A stretch of 64,000 nucleotides of DNA, from assembly GCF_035222485.1 (NCBI RefSeq), contig NC_085921.1:558001-622000 (forward strand). The letters run 5' to 3'. Made by a program: the position numbers and the translations under genes. The stretch comes from Podospora pseudoanserina (lineage: Eukaryota; Ascomycota; Sordariomycetes; Sordariales; Podosporaceae). A model generated the notes under the pieces. The model did no database searches and was not told the origin of the DNA. It saw only the letters and a list, made by a program, of their open reading frames with translations. Shown one piece after another: positions 34,381 to 45,423 of this stretch (position 1 is its first letter; each line of letters begins with the position of its first letter).

Positions 34381-36407
34381 CCACAAAACACTACACCTCA
34401 TGGAAAAAAGCCCCAATATCGACATGATTCATCACGCTTCACTACGGTCGCTAGGCACGATGCTGCCTGGCCCGATCGAAGCCTCGTCCATGGTTTTCCT
34501 TCCAGCCAGTCCACATAACAGTCCAGCAACGGTTACATTGTAGGCAAAAAGACCTGTTTCTAAACTCCGGACAGCAGTCATTAATTGGGGGCAGGAACTG
34601 GCTAGCATTGCTTTTAGTCTTTGCCTGTGGCTTCCCATAATCATCGGTATATTGCACGTTTATGATGGGCGCCCTCTGGCGGACTGGCCGCTTCCAATCA
34701 CACGCAACGCCCTTATCGCTTTCATTTCAACTGCCTGTCGGACGGCTTTTATCTTCTCATTAGTGCAGGCTCTCGCTCAGCAACGGTGGGATTGGTATGA
34801 AAGCTCAAGGTCACTTGGCGATTTTAGTGTTTTTATGAGGCTTCGAGAGGAATATGGGGAAGTGTGAGACTGATGGGCACAATGAGAGGAAGGTAAGAAG
34901 CCTACACCAGCCTTAGAATTTGGCATTCCATAACTAACACTTCCTATACAGGCCGCTGAGTAGTATGACGTGCCTTGTTTTGGTCACAAGTCTTGCGACG
35001 TCAACCATGACTTAATCCGCCGTCACTTATCCCGTCCGTTTTATTCCTGTTAATGACGTCGAGTCTGATGTGATTGCGAGATGCATTGGGTCGAGAAACA
35101 TGAGGGCATTGAATCCGTAAGCAACACTTCCTAAAGCGGCGGGAATAATACAGTTTTGACCTGGAATCAAGCTATAAATTCAAGCGACTTCTCGTGAGCA
35201 GCCCTTTAACTCTGTCATCTCACAATGCAGCATCACGAGTACCAATCTGTAAGACCGCAAAATGCACATGGCCCGAGTTCAGTACCATGGAGGTCTGCGC
35301 GAAAACTGCAGGTAACGAACGGGATAAAACTCAAGCCAGTAAAACCAACCCCCGACGTCTCAGGAACCTTTACCATGGCCGCAGGGATCACTGACCCATA
35401 TTGGTCTCGTTCAAGCCTCTCTTCGCTGTACTTTGATGGACTGATAAACATAAGGTGCAAATCGCAAGTCTTTTTTGCCCTGGCAGATTTGCCGTTCTAT
35501 CGCGCATACGAAGTCATATTCTACGACTGCGTCAACCGATACCAAGTATCAGTATCTGAAAACATACGAACGACAGAACTGATTTCGTCAACCGCTCACA
35601 CAAACGTCGATGACGGTGGGCAGTGGTTGATCGACAAAGAAGACCCTCTTATCACATACCTGGTTTCCAAAGGCTATAGCACATTCACGTCCAAGAACCT
35701 GAACGACCTCTTCCTCCAAAGCAATGAGTTTGGACAAATGCTATGGGAGTGGTGGTCATCCTATAATAATTCCAAAGACGGACAAGATTGTACAAGCCAA
35801 GAGTTGCATCTTGACTCCGTTATCCATAAAATGTCACAGAATCTTGCCGCTGAGCTCACCAATGAGTATGTCAGACTTTCGCTTCTCAGCTTCAAGCTTT
35901 CCAGCGCAAAATGATATCGACCCCTACCAACTCATCCGAGCATCTCAGCTAACAATCTTGCATCACAGCCTCCTCGATCCCAGGAGTGAGGATGCTAGCC
36001 TCGCGTTGGGAACAGCATGGCAACAGGGGATCTAAATCTCAGTCCGTTGACAGTGGCTTTTACTTATCGCCGCACAGGTTTATCTATCTCTCATTGTCCT
36101 CATACTGGTCATAATCCAGACATCAGATCTCGGCCTCCCCGTGGTCAAGAGCTCCATCCTGCCTGTTTTCTTTGCTGTTGGAATGGCCGACAGAACGAAG
36201 ATAGAGAATAAACATGGGAGAGGAGCTGCCGGATTAGCCACCTTTGGCTTGACAGACGAGGAGAAAGACATTGGCCCGGAAAAGGCATCTAAACGGGGCA
36301 ATAAGATGGACAAAACAACACCCAAAGAAAGCTACGCCTTGCTTGGGGAGCTACAGAAGACACAGAATGGAAAATGGGCTCTCAGGAGTGTGTACCGGGA
36401 AGGCTGA
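34381..36407 (+). pseudogene. DUF3176-family membrane protein gene, decayed copy 2
   Basis: This is a tandem relative of copy 1 (WGQELASIAFSLCLWLP, DGRPLADWPLPITRNALIAF, ALAQQRWDWYESSRSLGDF). In the reading frame I see TAG near 34541, a one-base loss in a T run near 34830, TAA at 35013-35015 right after ATSTMT, and TAA and TGA near 36033-36050 in the GTAWQQG...ISVR..QW block. Between them long parts remain open: CKTAKCTWPEFSTMEVCAKT, VIFYDCVNRYQVSVSENI, and the last helix LLLIAAQVYLSLIVLILVII followed by SDLGLPVVKSSILPVFFAVG. The C-terminal helix, frameshifted in copy 1, is continuous here. Several stops lie where a C-to-T or G-to-A change from a sense codon is enough (CAA to TAA, TGG to TGA). 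The 5' limit is approximate. Confidence 0.72.
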
Positions 36408-36664
36408 CGATAAGCGTTCCACCAGAGCTTCCTCTCGATCTAATACAACCAGAAATCCTAACAAGACAATCAACAAGGGATGCGAACACTAGTATAAATA
36501 TATACAAAAGGCTAAACAATATATACAATGACAGGCCTTACAGCGCAGCACACATGGAGGATCGATATTAACGAAAGTGAAACATCACGTTCTCAGCCTC
36601 AAACATTTCTTCTGGGAGATCTATTACTCGTTGCCTTGTCCAGCAAATTCGACTCTATCCTGCC

Positions 36665-37670
36665 CTAAAGTCTCCCCTCCTCCAAAACCTCGATCAGTTC
36701 ATCCAACCTCTCAATCACCAAATCAGTATGCTCATGGTCCACCAAATGTCTATTCACATCATTGACCAACAAGACCGTCTTGGCACCCGCCCTCCTCCCA
36801 GCAGTGATATCATCCACCGAGTCACCCACCATTATCAACCCACTCGCATCCGCCACCTCCTCTCCCTCCTCCGTATGGAGTAGCTCCCCCTCTTCTTGCC
36901 TCCTCTCGGCAATCTTTTCCTTTCCCTCCGCCTCATCAACGGGAATGCCAGGCTCACCAGTTGACTTCCTCACCAAACCCCAAGAACGGGCAATATGGAG
37001 AATACCAGCGGGGTCGGGCTTGGGAGGGCGGAAATCACGGGTGACGATGGGGCCAAAGACGGAGGAAGGGAGGAATTTGTCAAGGAGGTTCTGGACGGGG
37101 AGGTCGAAGTTGCGGGTGCAGATTCCTTTGCGGATGGAGCGGGAGTCGAGGTAGGACATTAGGGGGGCGAGGCCAGGTTGGGGGACCTGGGTCAGCATGG
37201 CTTCGCGTTCTATGGTGCGGATTTTCTCCATGGCGGTGTGTTGGTCTTCGGGGGTGGGGAGGGAGTAGACGTGGTCGAGGATGTCGACTGATTTGGGGAT
37301 GCCGAGGGCGGAGCGCATGGCGGCGAACATGTAGGTTTGGGGTTCACTAGTTTTATGTTAGTTGGCATGCTCTTGAGGTTTGGGGGAATGGAAGTGAGAG
37401 TGAAATGGTGGGTGAGTGAGACGTGATGGTTAGGAGGTATGAGATGTGACAGGTAATATGGGGCAGGCTTCATAAGAGCTAGAGGTCAAAAGACACAACC
37501 TCGAAGTCTGACTCAGAGACTCAAAGCCCAGACTAGAAACACAAATAAGCTCACCATAGCGTCCCGTCGACATCAAAAACGATGCCCTCTAGCTTGCGGG
37601 TGTTGGAGCTAGGAACAAACGGCTGTTTCAACGGCGCGAATTTCCACGGGGCTGAAGTAACGGCGGACAT
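36665..37670 (-). CDS. HAD-superfamily hydrolase (phosphatase-like)
   Basis: This is a soluble phosphatase of the haloacid dehalogenase fold; the substrate is unknown. Exon 1 is complement(37555..37670) and exon 2 complement(36665..37346); the 208-nt intron is long for this window. The product is 265 aa. Motif I is FDVDGTL with the nucleophile Asp, lying at the end of exon 1. The codon after it is split (TG|T) and the chain continues CEPQTYMFAAMRSALGIP, the helical cap start. Motif II is TRNF, the motif III Lys is in RPPKPDP, and motif IV is MVGDSVDDITAGRRAGAKT. An acidic insert (DEAEGKEKIAERRQEEGELL) sits between motifs III and IV. Start chosen at the only upstream ATG giving a complete motif I. 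Confidence 0.9.
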
Positions 37671-38627
37671 GATGGGCCAAAATCTTCGCATCCCACCGTC
37701 TGGAAGTTACTTGAAATAAAAGGTGCGGGGTTGCCAACAACCCTATATAAAACTTGTAAAGAAAGTGAGGGTATCACAATATCGATAACTGATGAGGGGC
37801 TCGAGTGAGGATCCAATTCGTAAATGCCAAGAGATATAGCTCCAAAAAGATTGATGCTTAAATAAACGGCACAACAAGAGGTTAGGTACCAAGGATTCGG
37901 AATGACGAGAAAAGGCAATCAATCAGCAGCTCAATGTGGAACGGCACTCGTACAAGTCACACTCTGTCAAAAGAAGTCTCACTTGACCCCGCGATTTCAC
38001 CTTTTGCTTGCTCTCAAAGTGGCCGTTCTTCTAGAATGTTTTAGGGCTGGTACGTCACTGGCTGCGATTAGGCGATGGATCACCTGCGGGCGGCTTGACC
38101 AACCGAACAGCGCGCAAAACATCCCGGTCCGGCAGCCCCAATGCACGGCCTGACAGGGCAGTTTTAGCGGGAAGTGGCCGCCTTTTTCTTTCAAGGATCT
38201 GCGGGCAACACAAGGAACCTGCGGCGGGGTGCGACAGGAAGACCAGAGACGGATCGCACGGCGGCGGCAAGCTGAGGCAAGCTGTGGGTGGTGCTGCTGC
38301 CCGTTGCCGGAAGCTGCACCTCAGCTTGATCTGGGAACCTGACTTGCCTGCCCAAGTGGAAGAAGCATCAAAGAAAAGAAACCAGGAACCAGCAAAAAAC
38401 AACCTCCCGAATTCCATTGCATACCTCGATTCAAACCACCATCCGAACCCTCTGACGGCGAGGGACCTGTTCTTTTTTCTCCCACTCGTGTCCCTTGCAT
38501 TTCCCCTTTCCAACAACATCAACACGTCTCTCTTTGCGTCTGCGTGCTGGAGACTTGTTGTTCTATTCCTAAGCCGCTCACCCTAGGTTGTTCGAAGCTT
38601 ATCTTCAGATTGACTATGAACTGCTAA
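37671..38627. other. Divergent intergenic region (HAD hydrolase / aromatic-acid-exporter-like gene)
   Basis: A 0.96 kb region. A 9-bp inverted pair, AAGCTGAGG near 38269 and CCTCAGCTT near 38321, lies in a GC-rich part. A pyrimidine-rich leader precedes 38628. No other gene is seen. Confidence 0.45.
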
Positions 38628-41600
38628 ATGAGCTCCTCTCCGACACTGCCTTCGCCAGGCCAATGGCCACCGCGAAGGCCCTCCAAAAGAAGTGTATGTT
38701 ATTATACTCCATCCCGCTCCATGATCCCCAAACTAATCTAACATCCTCAGAAACTGCGCAATGGCACCTTCATCATCCCCGCCACCGGCGAGCGCTCCCG
38801 CCGCGTCTTGACCCTCCGCACCAACAGCTCCGGCCTATCCTCCCAAACCGACGGCACCCGTTCCCGCTCCCTCTCGGGCCTCACCACCTTCCCCTACGAA
38901 CAAACATCCTTCTCCGACCGTTTCTCCCACCTTGCGCGACAAACCCGCGAGAAATGCGCCTGGATCCTCCGCTGGCTCGACTCGCCCGTCGGCCACGGCG
39001 TGGTGAAATGCACGCTGGCGTACACACTCGGCAGTCTGGCTACCTTCTGGGCGCCCATCTCCGACTGGTTGGGCCGGCCGGACGGTAAGCACGTGGTGGC
39101 CACGCTGACTGTTTATTTTCATCCAGCGAGGTCCGCCGGCTCGATGATTGAGGCGGTGCTGATTGCCATTGTTGCAGTGGTGTATGCGCAGATTGTCTCG
39201 ATTTTGTCCATGGCGACTTCGGTGCTGGTGGGAGGGCAGTGGCATTGTGTTCCCTTGGCGCATGCGCTGGTGCTGGCCGTCTTCATAGGGGGAGGATTTG
39301 GGTTTATTGGTTGGGTGAAGCAGCGGATGGGGAATCCGTTGGTGGATGTGGGGAGTACGCTGGCTTCGTTGGCGATTATTGGGGTGGTGACCAAGGAGAC
39401 GGCGGTGTTGACGGGGGTGTTTTCGAATCAAAAGATCATTCAGATTCTCAAGATGTTCTTTTTGGGGGTCAGTGCTACTACCGCGGTTAACCTTTTGGTG
39501 TGGAGGATTTCGGCGAGATCGTTGTTGAGGGACACCATGACCAAGTCTTCGACTTCGCTGGGACACATGTTGGCCTTGATTACGAGTGGGTTTCTCAGTG
39601 GCTCAGAGGAGGATGTCACGTCGGGCCAGTTTGCGGCTGCTTCAGCTGCGTACAACCAGGTGTATCCTCAGATGATTAAGAACCTACGGGAGTCCAAGTT
39701 TGAGCGGTATCTTCTGGGTCAGGAGAAGCTGTACCAGCTTGACAGAGCTGTTGTAAGGTCTATGGAAAGGTTGGCACAGTCGATTGGTGGGCTCAGGAGC
39801 GCGGCCAACACGCAGTTTGCGCTGTTGAGAGAGTCGATGATGCAGGGGTCTGGAATGATGTCTCCGGCGGCGTCGCTCTACTCACCCGTCTTGCAGCGGA
39901 CGTTGTCAAACACCCTTAAGAGCGGGAAAGGGTTTGGTATTTTGTCCGCGATTGACGAGGCGTCAGACGAGAGCAACGAGGACGAGAGAGGCCGTGTTAA
40001 GGACCGGCGTCGGTCGGATGCTACGACTGCTAGCATCCCGTTCCGCAACTCTTCTGATATCTTTGAGCTCTTTATCAACCTGCTGGGTCCGTCGATGAAG
40101 TCCTTGGCGTATACGCTCTCCGAGGTGCTGCGCGACCCACCATTTGGCACGGCCCCCGACTACGAAATCACTATCAATGATCACTTCCGCCAGAGTCTTA
40201 CCGATGCTCTGTCACTCTTCAACGGGGCAAGGGCGGACGCTCTTCAGGAGTTGTACAAGCACATCGAGCTGGATCGTACGAGATCGGCCAGTATCCAAGC
40301 CGACTTTGAAGAGGTGGCGGCGGCATGCGGCCACTTCAGTTTTAGCCTGCAGGCGTTTGGGGAGGAGATGCAAAAGTACCTCGACGTGCTGGATGACTTG
40401 AAGTTCGCCAATGAGCACAGGTTACGGAGCTGGCATTGGATGAAGTGGTGGGGCAACCGACGCGGATACAACAACCGCAAGATCACGTTGCCGTTTGACC
40501 ATGCGGAACGGGAGACGCTGATCAAGCCGATCAAGAAGAGCCAGATGCCGAGGGGTATTGCGGATTCCATGGTGCAGAGACGTGATACGTATGCATGGAG
40601 CGCTGTTCCTGGGACGAACAAGGTTATTGCTACGCTCTCCCAGAGGCTTCTCCGGGTGTTGAGAAAGGTGGCGAGGGATGACAGTGAGTTAAATTTCTAG
40701 CTGCTATGAAATATGCCCATGCTAACAGGTAAACAGTCCGGTTCGGCTTAAAAGTCGGGGCTGGAGCAGCATTTTGGGCCATGTTTGCCTTCATTCCGCA
40801 AACTAAGGATACTTACCAGCACTGGAGAGGCGAATGGGGTCTGCTGTCGTTCATGATCGTGTGCTCCATGACGGTTGGCGCATCCAACACCACAGGCTGG
40901 GCCAGATTTATGGGAACGGTGGCCGGTATCTCAGCATCGGGCTTCAACTGGACTATCAGCCAAGGCAGCGCACTGGCACTTATCCCCCTCGGAGCCATGG
41001 TGGCCTTCTGGGCCTTTGTCGTCATTGTCGCTTGGGGTAAGGCTCCGCTGGGTAGAATCACGCTCCTCGCCTACAACGTTTCGACCCTGTACGCCTACAG
41101 CCTGTCGCAAAAGGTGGATGACGACGACGACGATGAAGGCGGCTCGAATCCCATCATTGGGGAAATCCTCCTCCATCGTTTCGTGGCTGTCACGGCTGGT
41201 ATCTTGTGGGGATTGATCATTTGCCGGCTGGTGTGGCCCATATCGGCACGCAAAAAGTTCAAGGAGGGCTTGAGCATGTTGTACTTGCAAATGGGGCTCA
41301 TCTGGAAGCGAGGACCGCTGGCTATCCTGCTCAGGAGCGATTGTTCCCGGTCCTATCTACGGTCTGGTGAGCAGGCTGCTCTCCAAAAATACGCCGCCCG
41401 GCTGGATGCCCTTCGTGGGAGCGCGACCAATGAGTTCGAGCTCCGAGGTCCCTTTCCAGCCGAACAATCCGCTCGTCTGATGGGCTGTGCGCACCGGCTC
41501 TTGGACGCATTTTACGCCATGTCACTGGTCACGCAGAGGAAGGGCAGTTTAACAGAGGGGGAGCGAGCGCTGCTGATGTACACGGCTGACGAGAGAGCGC

Positions 41601-41989
41601 AACTGTGCGAACGCATCTGTCATGTGTTCCAAGTGCTGGCTTCTTCCCTGATGCTGGAGTACCCCCTGACGGACGCGGTGCCGAGTGTTGACCGGACGAG
41701 GGACAGGCTGCTGGCCAAGATTTTCCAATTCCGAAAGGAACACAATCCTAGCGTGGTGCTGGACTATTCTTCTTCTAATGCGGGAAGTGGTAGTATCGGG
41801 TCGTCGGGGATGGGGTTCGGAGGACTGCTGGGTAAGCTGTCGCATTTGAACGTGGAGGAGAGAGATTATGCTCTGCTGTATGCATATGCCTTGGTAACAG
41901 GGCAGGTGTCGGAGGAGCTTAAGGTGGTGGCCAAGGAGATTGAGGGGTTGTTTGGTGTGTTGGATGAGGATGCGCTTTTGTTGCAGTAA
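38628..41989 (+). CDS. Aromatic acid exporter family 2 / BRE4-like multi-pass membrane protein
   Basis: This belongs to the fungal family combining a 6-TM ER-transporter-like N-terminal domain with an ArAE_2 (DUF2421) C-terminal part, related to yeast Bre4. Exons are 38628..38693, 38751..40683 and 40737..41989 (1083 aa). Exon 1 encodes MSSSPTLPSPGQWPPRRPSK and was placed by the donor AGT|GTATGT, which gives the right phase into KLRNGTFIIPATGERSRR. The first membrane block (~90-270) includes VKCTLAYTLGSLATFWAPI, MIEAVLIAIVAVVYAQIV, VLAVFIGGGFGFIGWV and TTAVNLLVW. A ~330-residue soluble middle follows, with QLDRAVVRSMERLAQSIGG and a Ser/Asp/Glu linker. The second membrane block lies in exon 3 (FGLKVGAGAAFWAMFAFIP, WGLLSFMIVCSMTVGASNTT, VAFWAFVVIVAWG, VAVTAGILWGLIICRLVWP). 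Confidence 0.9.
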
Positions 41990-42466
41990 ATAGGGTCAAG
42001 ATTGAGTACGATAAGGGAGTGACGGCGGGCTAAAAATGGAGTTGGTTTGGTTTGGGCAGGATGGGCAATGGGAACAGGAAAGGGAATTTGTATGGGAAAT
42101 AGCATGGTAATGATACCTAAGAATAAATGACATAGATGTACAAAGTTCACTTGAAGCCTTTGGTGACGTTGGTGTGGAGGTGTTGTACGATGCCTGGCTG
42201 GAGTCTGATGTTTTGTTAGAAAACGGACTTTGACTTTGAACTGGCAAGTTTGTCATGGGCACCAGTCACTGAACTCATCCCGCGATATCCCAGACTTCCC
42301 CAGACTTTTGCCCGCCACTCATGATCATGACGCTGTTGACATCTCGCGACAACAGGCAGGACGAGGTCAAGAAAATGCCAAGGAAAGACATTCTTGTTGT
42401 CTGATTGGACAATGGTTGGCTGACAATGGGCCTCTGTGGAGCGCTGTCTGAGCTGTGACCCGCCTG

Positions 42467-42473
42467 TTTCGCG
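42467..42473 (-). promoter_or_regulatory. SCB-type box upstream of CDT1
   Basis: TTTCGCG on the plus strand is CGCGAAA on the minus strand, which fits the CNCGAAA box bound by SBF (Swi4/Swi6) in fungi. It lies ~257 bp upstream of the CDT1 ATG and 17 bp from the MCB box. Confidence 0.45.
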
Positions 42474-42489
42474 TCGTCGCGAACAATTT

Positions 42490-42495
42490 ACGCGT
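42490..42495 (+). promoter_or_regulatory. MluI cell-cycle box (MCB) upstream of CDT1
   Basis: ACGCGT is the exact MCB core recognised by MBF in yeasts, which drives G1/S genes including the fission-yeast CDT1 homologue. It lies 235-240 bp before the ATG. A further GCGCGTCGCGC stretch follows at 42503-42513. Confidence 0.5.
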
Positions 42496-42729
42496 GAATG
42501 CAGCGCGTCGCGCAGGGGCAGGAATCCCGGATCCCTGCCTTTGCTCCTTCGCGTTCTTCACTTTTTAGCAATCCACTCTCGACTTCAACCTGCACTTGCT
42601 TCTGTTTTCCCTCCATTCGCTCTTCCCAGCTGTTTTCAAGACATCGCTCCCTACCCAAAAGATACCCAGCTGTGACTTTCCATCAATTCCTCCAACAAAA
42701 CATCGCAGGAAAGAAAGAACCAGATCACC

Positions 42730-44199
42730 ATGCCTGGTGTAATAACTCCCCGTAAGACGCGGTCGACCGTCAAGGGCACCAAGGTCCCTCCTGCCACGTC
42801 GAGTATTGCCAACTTAACAAAGATCTCCAAGCTCTCGACCCTTGGGAAGGACGTCACTTCCGAGAAGCAGGCCACCACCGGCACCATCTTTGGTCGCACC
42901 TCCAACATTGAGATTGTCCTCACCACAAAGAAGAGGAAGGTTCAGGACGAGGTCGAGCCCACACCCAAGAAGCAATGTCGGGAGCCCGAGTCGAGACCAA
43001 TCACGACTACCACTCCTGTTTCGAAAAGGAAGAAGACTGTCACATTCGACCTGACTGAGAACTCCGCCCCGGCCAAGCCAACTCCAAAACGCGCCGCTCC
43101 GGCATCCACACCCAGCAAGAAGCGGTCATACCAAGCCGACGACGAGACCGATGCCTCTTCTCACACCTCGGCTCTTCTGGAACGTCTCAACATCCTATCC
43201 CCCATCCCGAAGCGCACCAAGACAGTTGTCACCCCAGCCCAAAATGATTACGGCCTCCCCCAAGAGCTCCTCGACCTCCTCGACATGCAGACCGCCTTCC
43301 TCAAGACCCTGAACATGGAATACGCCCACAATGGCACCAACTCCCCCATCGACCTCCGCAACCTCTACCCCAGTGTCACCCGCACCTGGGGAAAGCGTAG
43401 AGTATTACTCGTCGACATTCAACGTCTGCTCGGAGTCCTAAACTGGACACCCGCCAAGTCCTCCCCCGAACCCCTCTTCATCCTCTCCGACTATGGCCGC
43501 CAGAAAATCTGCATCCACTTCTCCCCATCCCTGCCTGCGGGCCCGATCAGAGAGGCCGACTTGAATATGGATTTCAAGTCCAACCTCCGCACGTTGTGGA
43601 TGTCCTCCAACAAGAATGTCACCCTCTTCCTCGGCACCCTCCCCAAGGCTCCAATCAAGAAGTGCGAGAGCCTTCTCAAGGCCGCGATCCCAAAGCAGAC
43701 AACCCTTGACTCCCTCAAGGCTGGTATCCAAGCCAGAAAAGAAGCCGAGCAAGCCGCCAAGGAGGAAGCCGCCAAGAAACTAGAGCAGGCGGTTAAGCCT
43801 GACGGAACAAAGATGACGCTGCTGGAGCGGATCAAGATGAAGGAGGTGGAGCTGAAGAATATGCCCGTGGGTCCTACGCCTCAGGAGCTGCAGAGGCAGG
43901 CGGCGCTTCACAGGGCGGAGGATGTGGCGGCCGTGATTGGGATGTTGTGCAAGGCCAGTGGTGGGCAGGCGAGGGTGTCATTTACGATGCAGCAGGTCCT
44001 GACCAAGCTGAAGGATTCGCTGAGGACGCCGATTAGCAGGGAGGATGCGGAGATTTGTGTGAGGTTGTTGGCGGCGGAGGTGACGGCCGAGTGGATTAGG
44101 GTTGTGAAGCTGGGGGCGAGGGAGATGGTGGTTGTTACTGTTGCTGGGCAGCCTAGTCTGACGGTGTTGAAGGAGAGGGTTGGCAAGTTGTTGGGTTGA
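42730..44199 (+). CDS. CDT1: DNA replication licensing factor CDT1
   Basis: CDT1 loads the MCM helicase on ORC-bound origins in G1. It is a single exon of 489 aa. The N-terminal ~150 residues are basic and Thr/Pro-rich (MPGVITPRKTRSTVKGTKVP, TPKKQ, TPSKKRSY), with several S/T-P sites open to CDK control. The central geminin/MCM-type winged helix begins at ~175 (LPQELLDLLDMQTAFLKTLN, then RTWGKRRVLLVDIQRLLGVL, FILSDYGRQKICIHF). A coiled linker (KAGIQARKEAEQAAKEEAAK) precedes the C-terminal winged helix that binds MCM (TLLERIKMKEVELKNMP; AAVIGMLCKASG; ISREDAEICVRLLAAEVTAEW; VVVTVAGQPSL). The domain order and these blocks identify CDT1. Confidence 0.9.
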   Translation: MPGVITPRKTRSTVKGTKVPPATSSIANLTKISKLSTLGKDVTSEKQATTGTIFGRTSNIEIVLTTKKRKVQDEVEPTPKKQCREPESRPITTTTPVSKRKKTVTFDLTENSAPAKPTPKRAAPASTPSKKRSYQADDETDASSHTSALLERLNILSPIPKRTKTVVTPAQNDYGLPQELLDLLDMQTAFLKTLNMEYAHNGTNSPIDLRNLYPSVTRTWGKRRVLLVDIQRLLGVLNWTPAKSSPEPLFILSDYGRQKICIHFSPSLPAGPIREADLNMDFKSNLRTLWMSSNKNVTLFLGTLPKAPIKKCESLLKAAIPKQTTLDSLKAGIQARKEAEQAAKEEAAKKLEQAVKPDGTKMTLLERIKMKEVELKNMPVGPTPQELQRQAALHRAEDVAAVIGMLCKASGGQARVSFTMQQVLTKLKDSLRTPISREDAEICVRLLAAEVTAEWIRVVKLGAREMVVVTVAGQPSLTVLKERVGKLLG

Positions 44200-45423
44200 G
44201 GGGAGGTTGAGATTAGGGTTGTCTGGGTGTGGCTTGAGGTTATTTACGGAAAGGGTGGGGGAGTCTGGGTTATGGCTTGGGAAGATGATGCGTTCTTTTT
44301 CGACATGGGAAACATGAAGAAGGAAAAAAAAAGGACATGGTGATACCCATGTATTTTGTTGGGGAACTTTGTTGTATAAATTTCTGGGAATGGGGACTTT
44401 GGGGTATGTTGTTACTACTACTTTTATAACTTTGCATTTTGGGGTGGGCATAGCATTGCGTTTTTTGCTGTACTTCATGGGAAAAGTACGCGCGTGGTAT
44501 TATAGCATAGCATATTTGGACTGAGAAGTCTGTCGTGTTTGAATGAAGAAAAGTCAAAGCAAGAGTTGTGCCTGATGGGCTTGATGTGTGTTGGTGTGGA
44601 GATATATACTCATCACTGCGGAGCAAAGCTTTTGGAAGAGGATTTTTGTTTTTGTTTCAAACAGCAAGAGGTAGGTAAACAGTTTGGGACTTTCTGACTG
44701 AGATGTTCATTTTTGAGAGGAGAGAGATGCTTGCATGCATGCCATTCTCAGCTTTTTCGGAATGGTACTTGAAAGATAGTCCGCCGACTTTTAGAAATCC
44801 TTGGTAGGTCTCCGAGGATAGTTGTTGATAATCAGTTCAGGGTATTCAAAACATTCCATACCTACCATGATGCCCAAACCCAGTGTAACAAAAGCGTAAG
44901 CACAAGGATCTCCCATAGCTGCTGGCTAGATAGGCAACCTGGAATACAGGCGCACAGTGTTCAACCAAGTTTATTGCACATTGTACAAAACCCCTATCAT
45001 CTTCCATCTTGACTTCCCTTCCAGATCTAACAAAATCGCCTGCCGGGCTTGGCACACAATATCCATCGTCCGCCCCATCCATCCAAGCAGCTTCCCAAGC
45101 CCCTCCCAGAAAAACCCATCCCCCCGTATCCTCCCGTTTAGGCTGGGCGAGAAGTGATGTTGTAGTTTGGTCGGGACAGCTGTTGGCTTGATTAAGAAGG
45201 CGACGGCATAAACGTGATCTGGTCTGCTGATATAGAACTGGTATTTCATCGCTGAAGCTATGGAGAGACTCTTTCTTTTTGTGCCCACGATTCTGAACAG
45301 ATCAGGGGTGGAGAAAAATGTGAGTTGAGAGAAAATAGTGAAAATCGAGGAGAAAAACAAGTCTGAAAAGAGATGATGATGTTGATGCAAGGAAACACCC
45401 TTTTCTCGTACGAGTGGTTTCTC
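44200..45423. other. Convergent 3' intergenic region (CDT1/STE7)
   Basis: A 1.2 kb region with the 3' UTRs of CDT1 and STE7. It is T/G-rich after CDT1. No gene or RNA element is recognised. Confidence 0.5.

Larger units (their letters stand above)
41990..42729. promoter_or_regulatory. Intergenic region with the CDT1 promoter
   Basis: A 0.74 kb region. The left part is the 3' UTR of the exporter-like gene; the right part is the CDT1 promoter with MCB and SCB-type boxes and a CT-rich leader (42541-42640). Confidence 0.6.
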
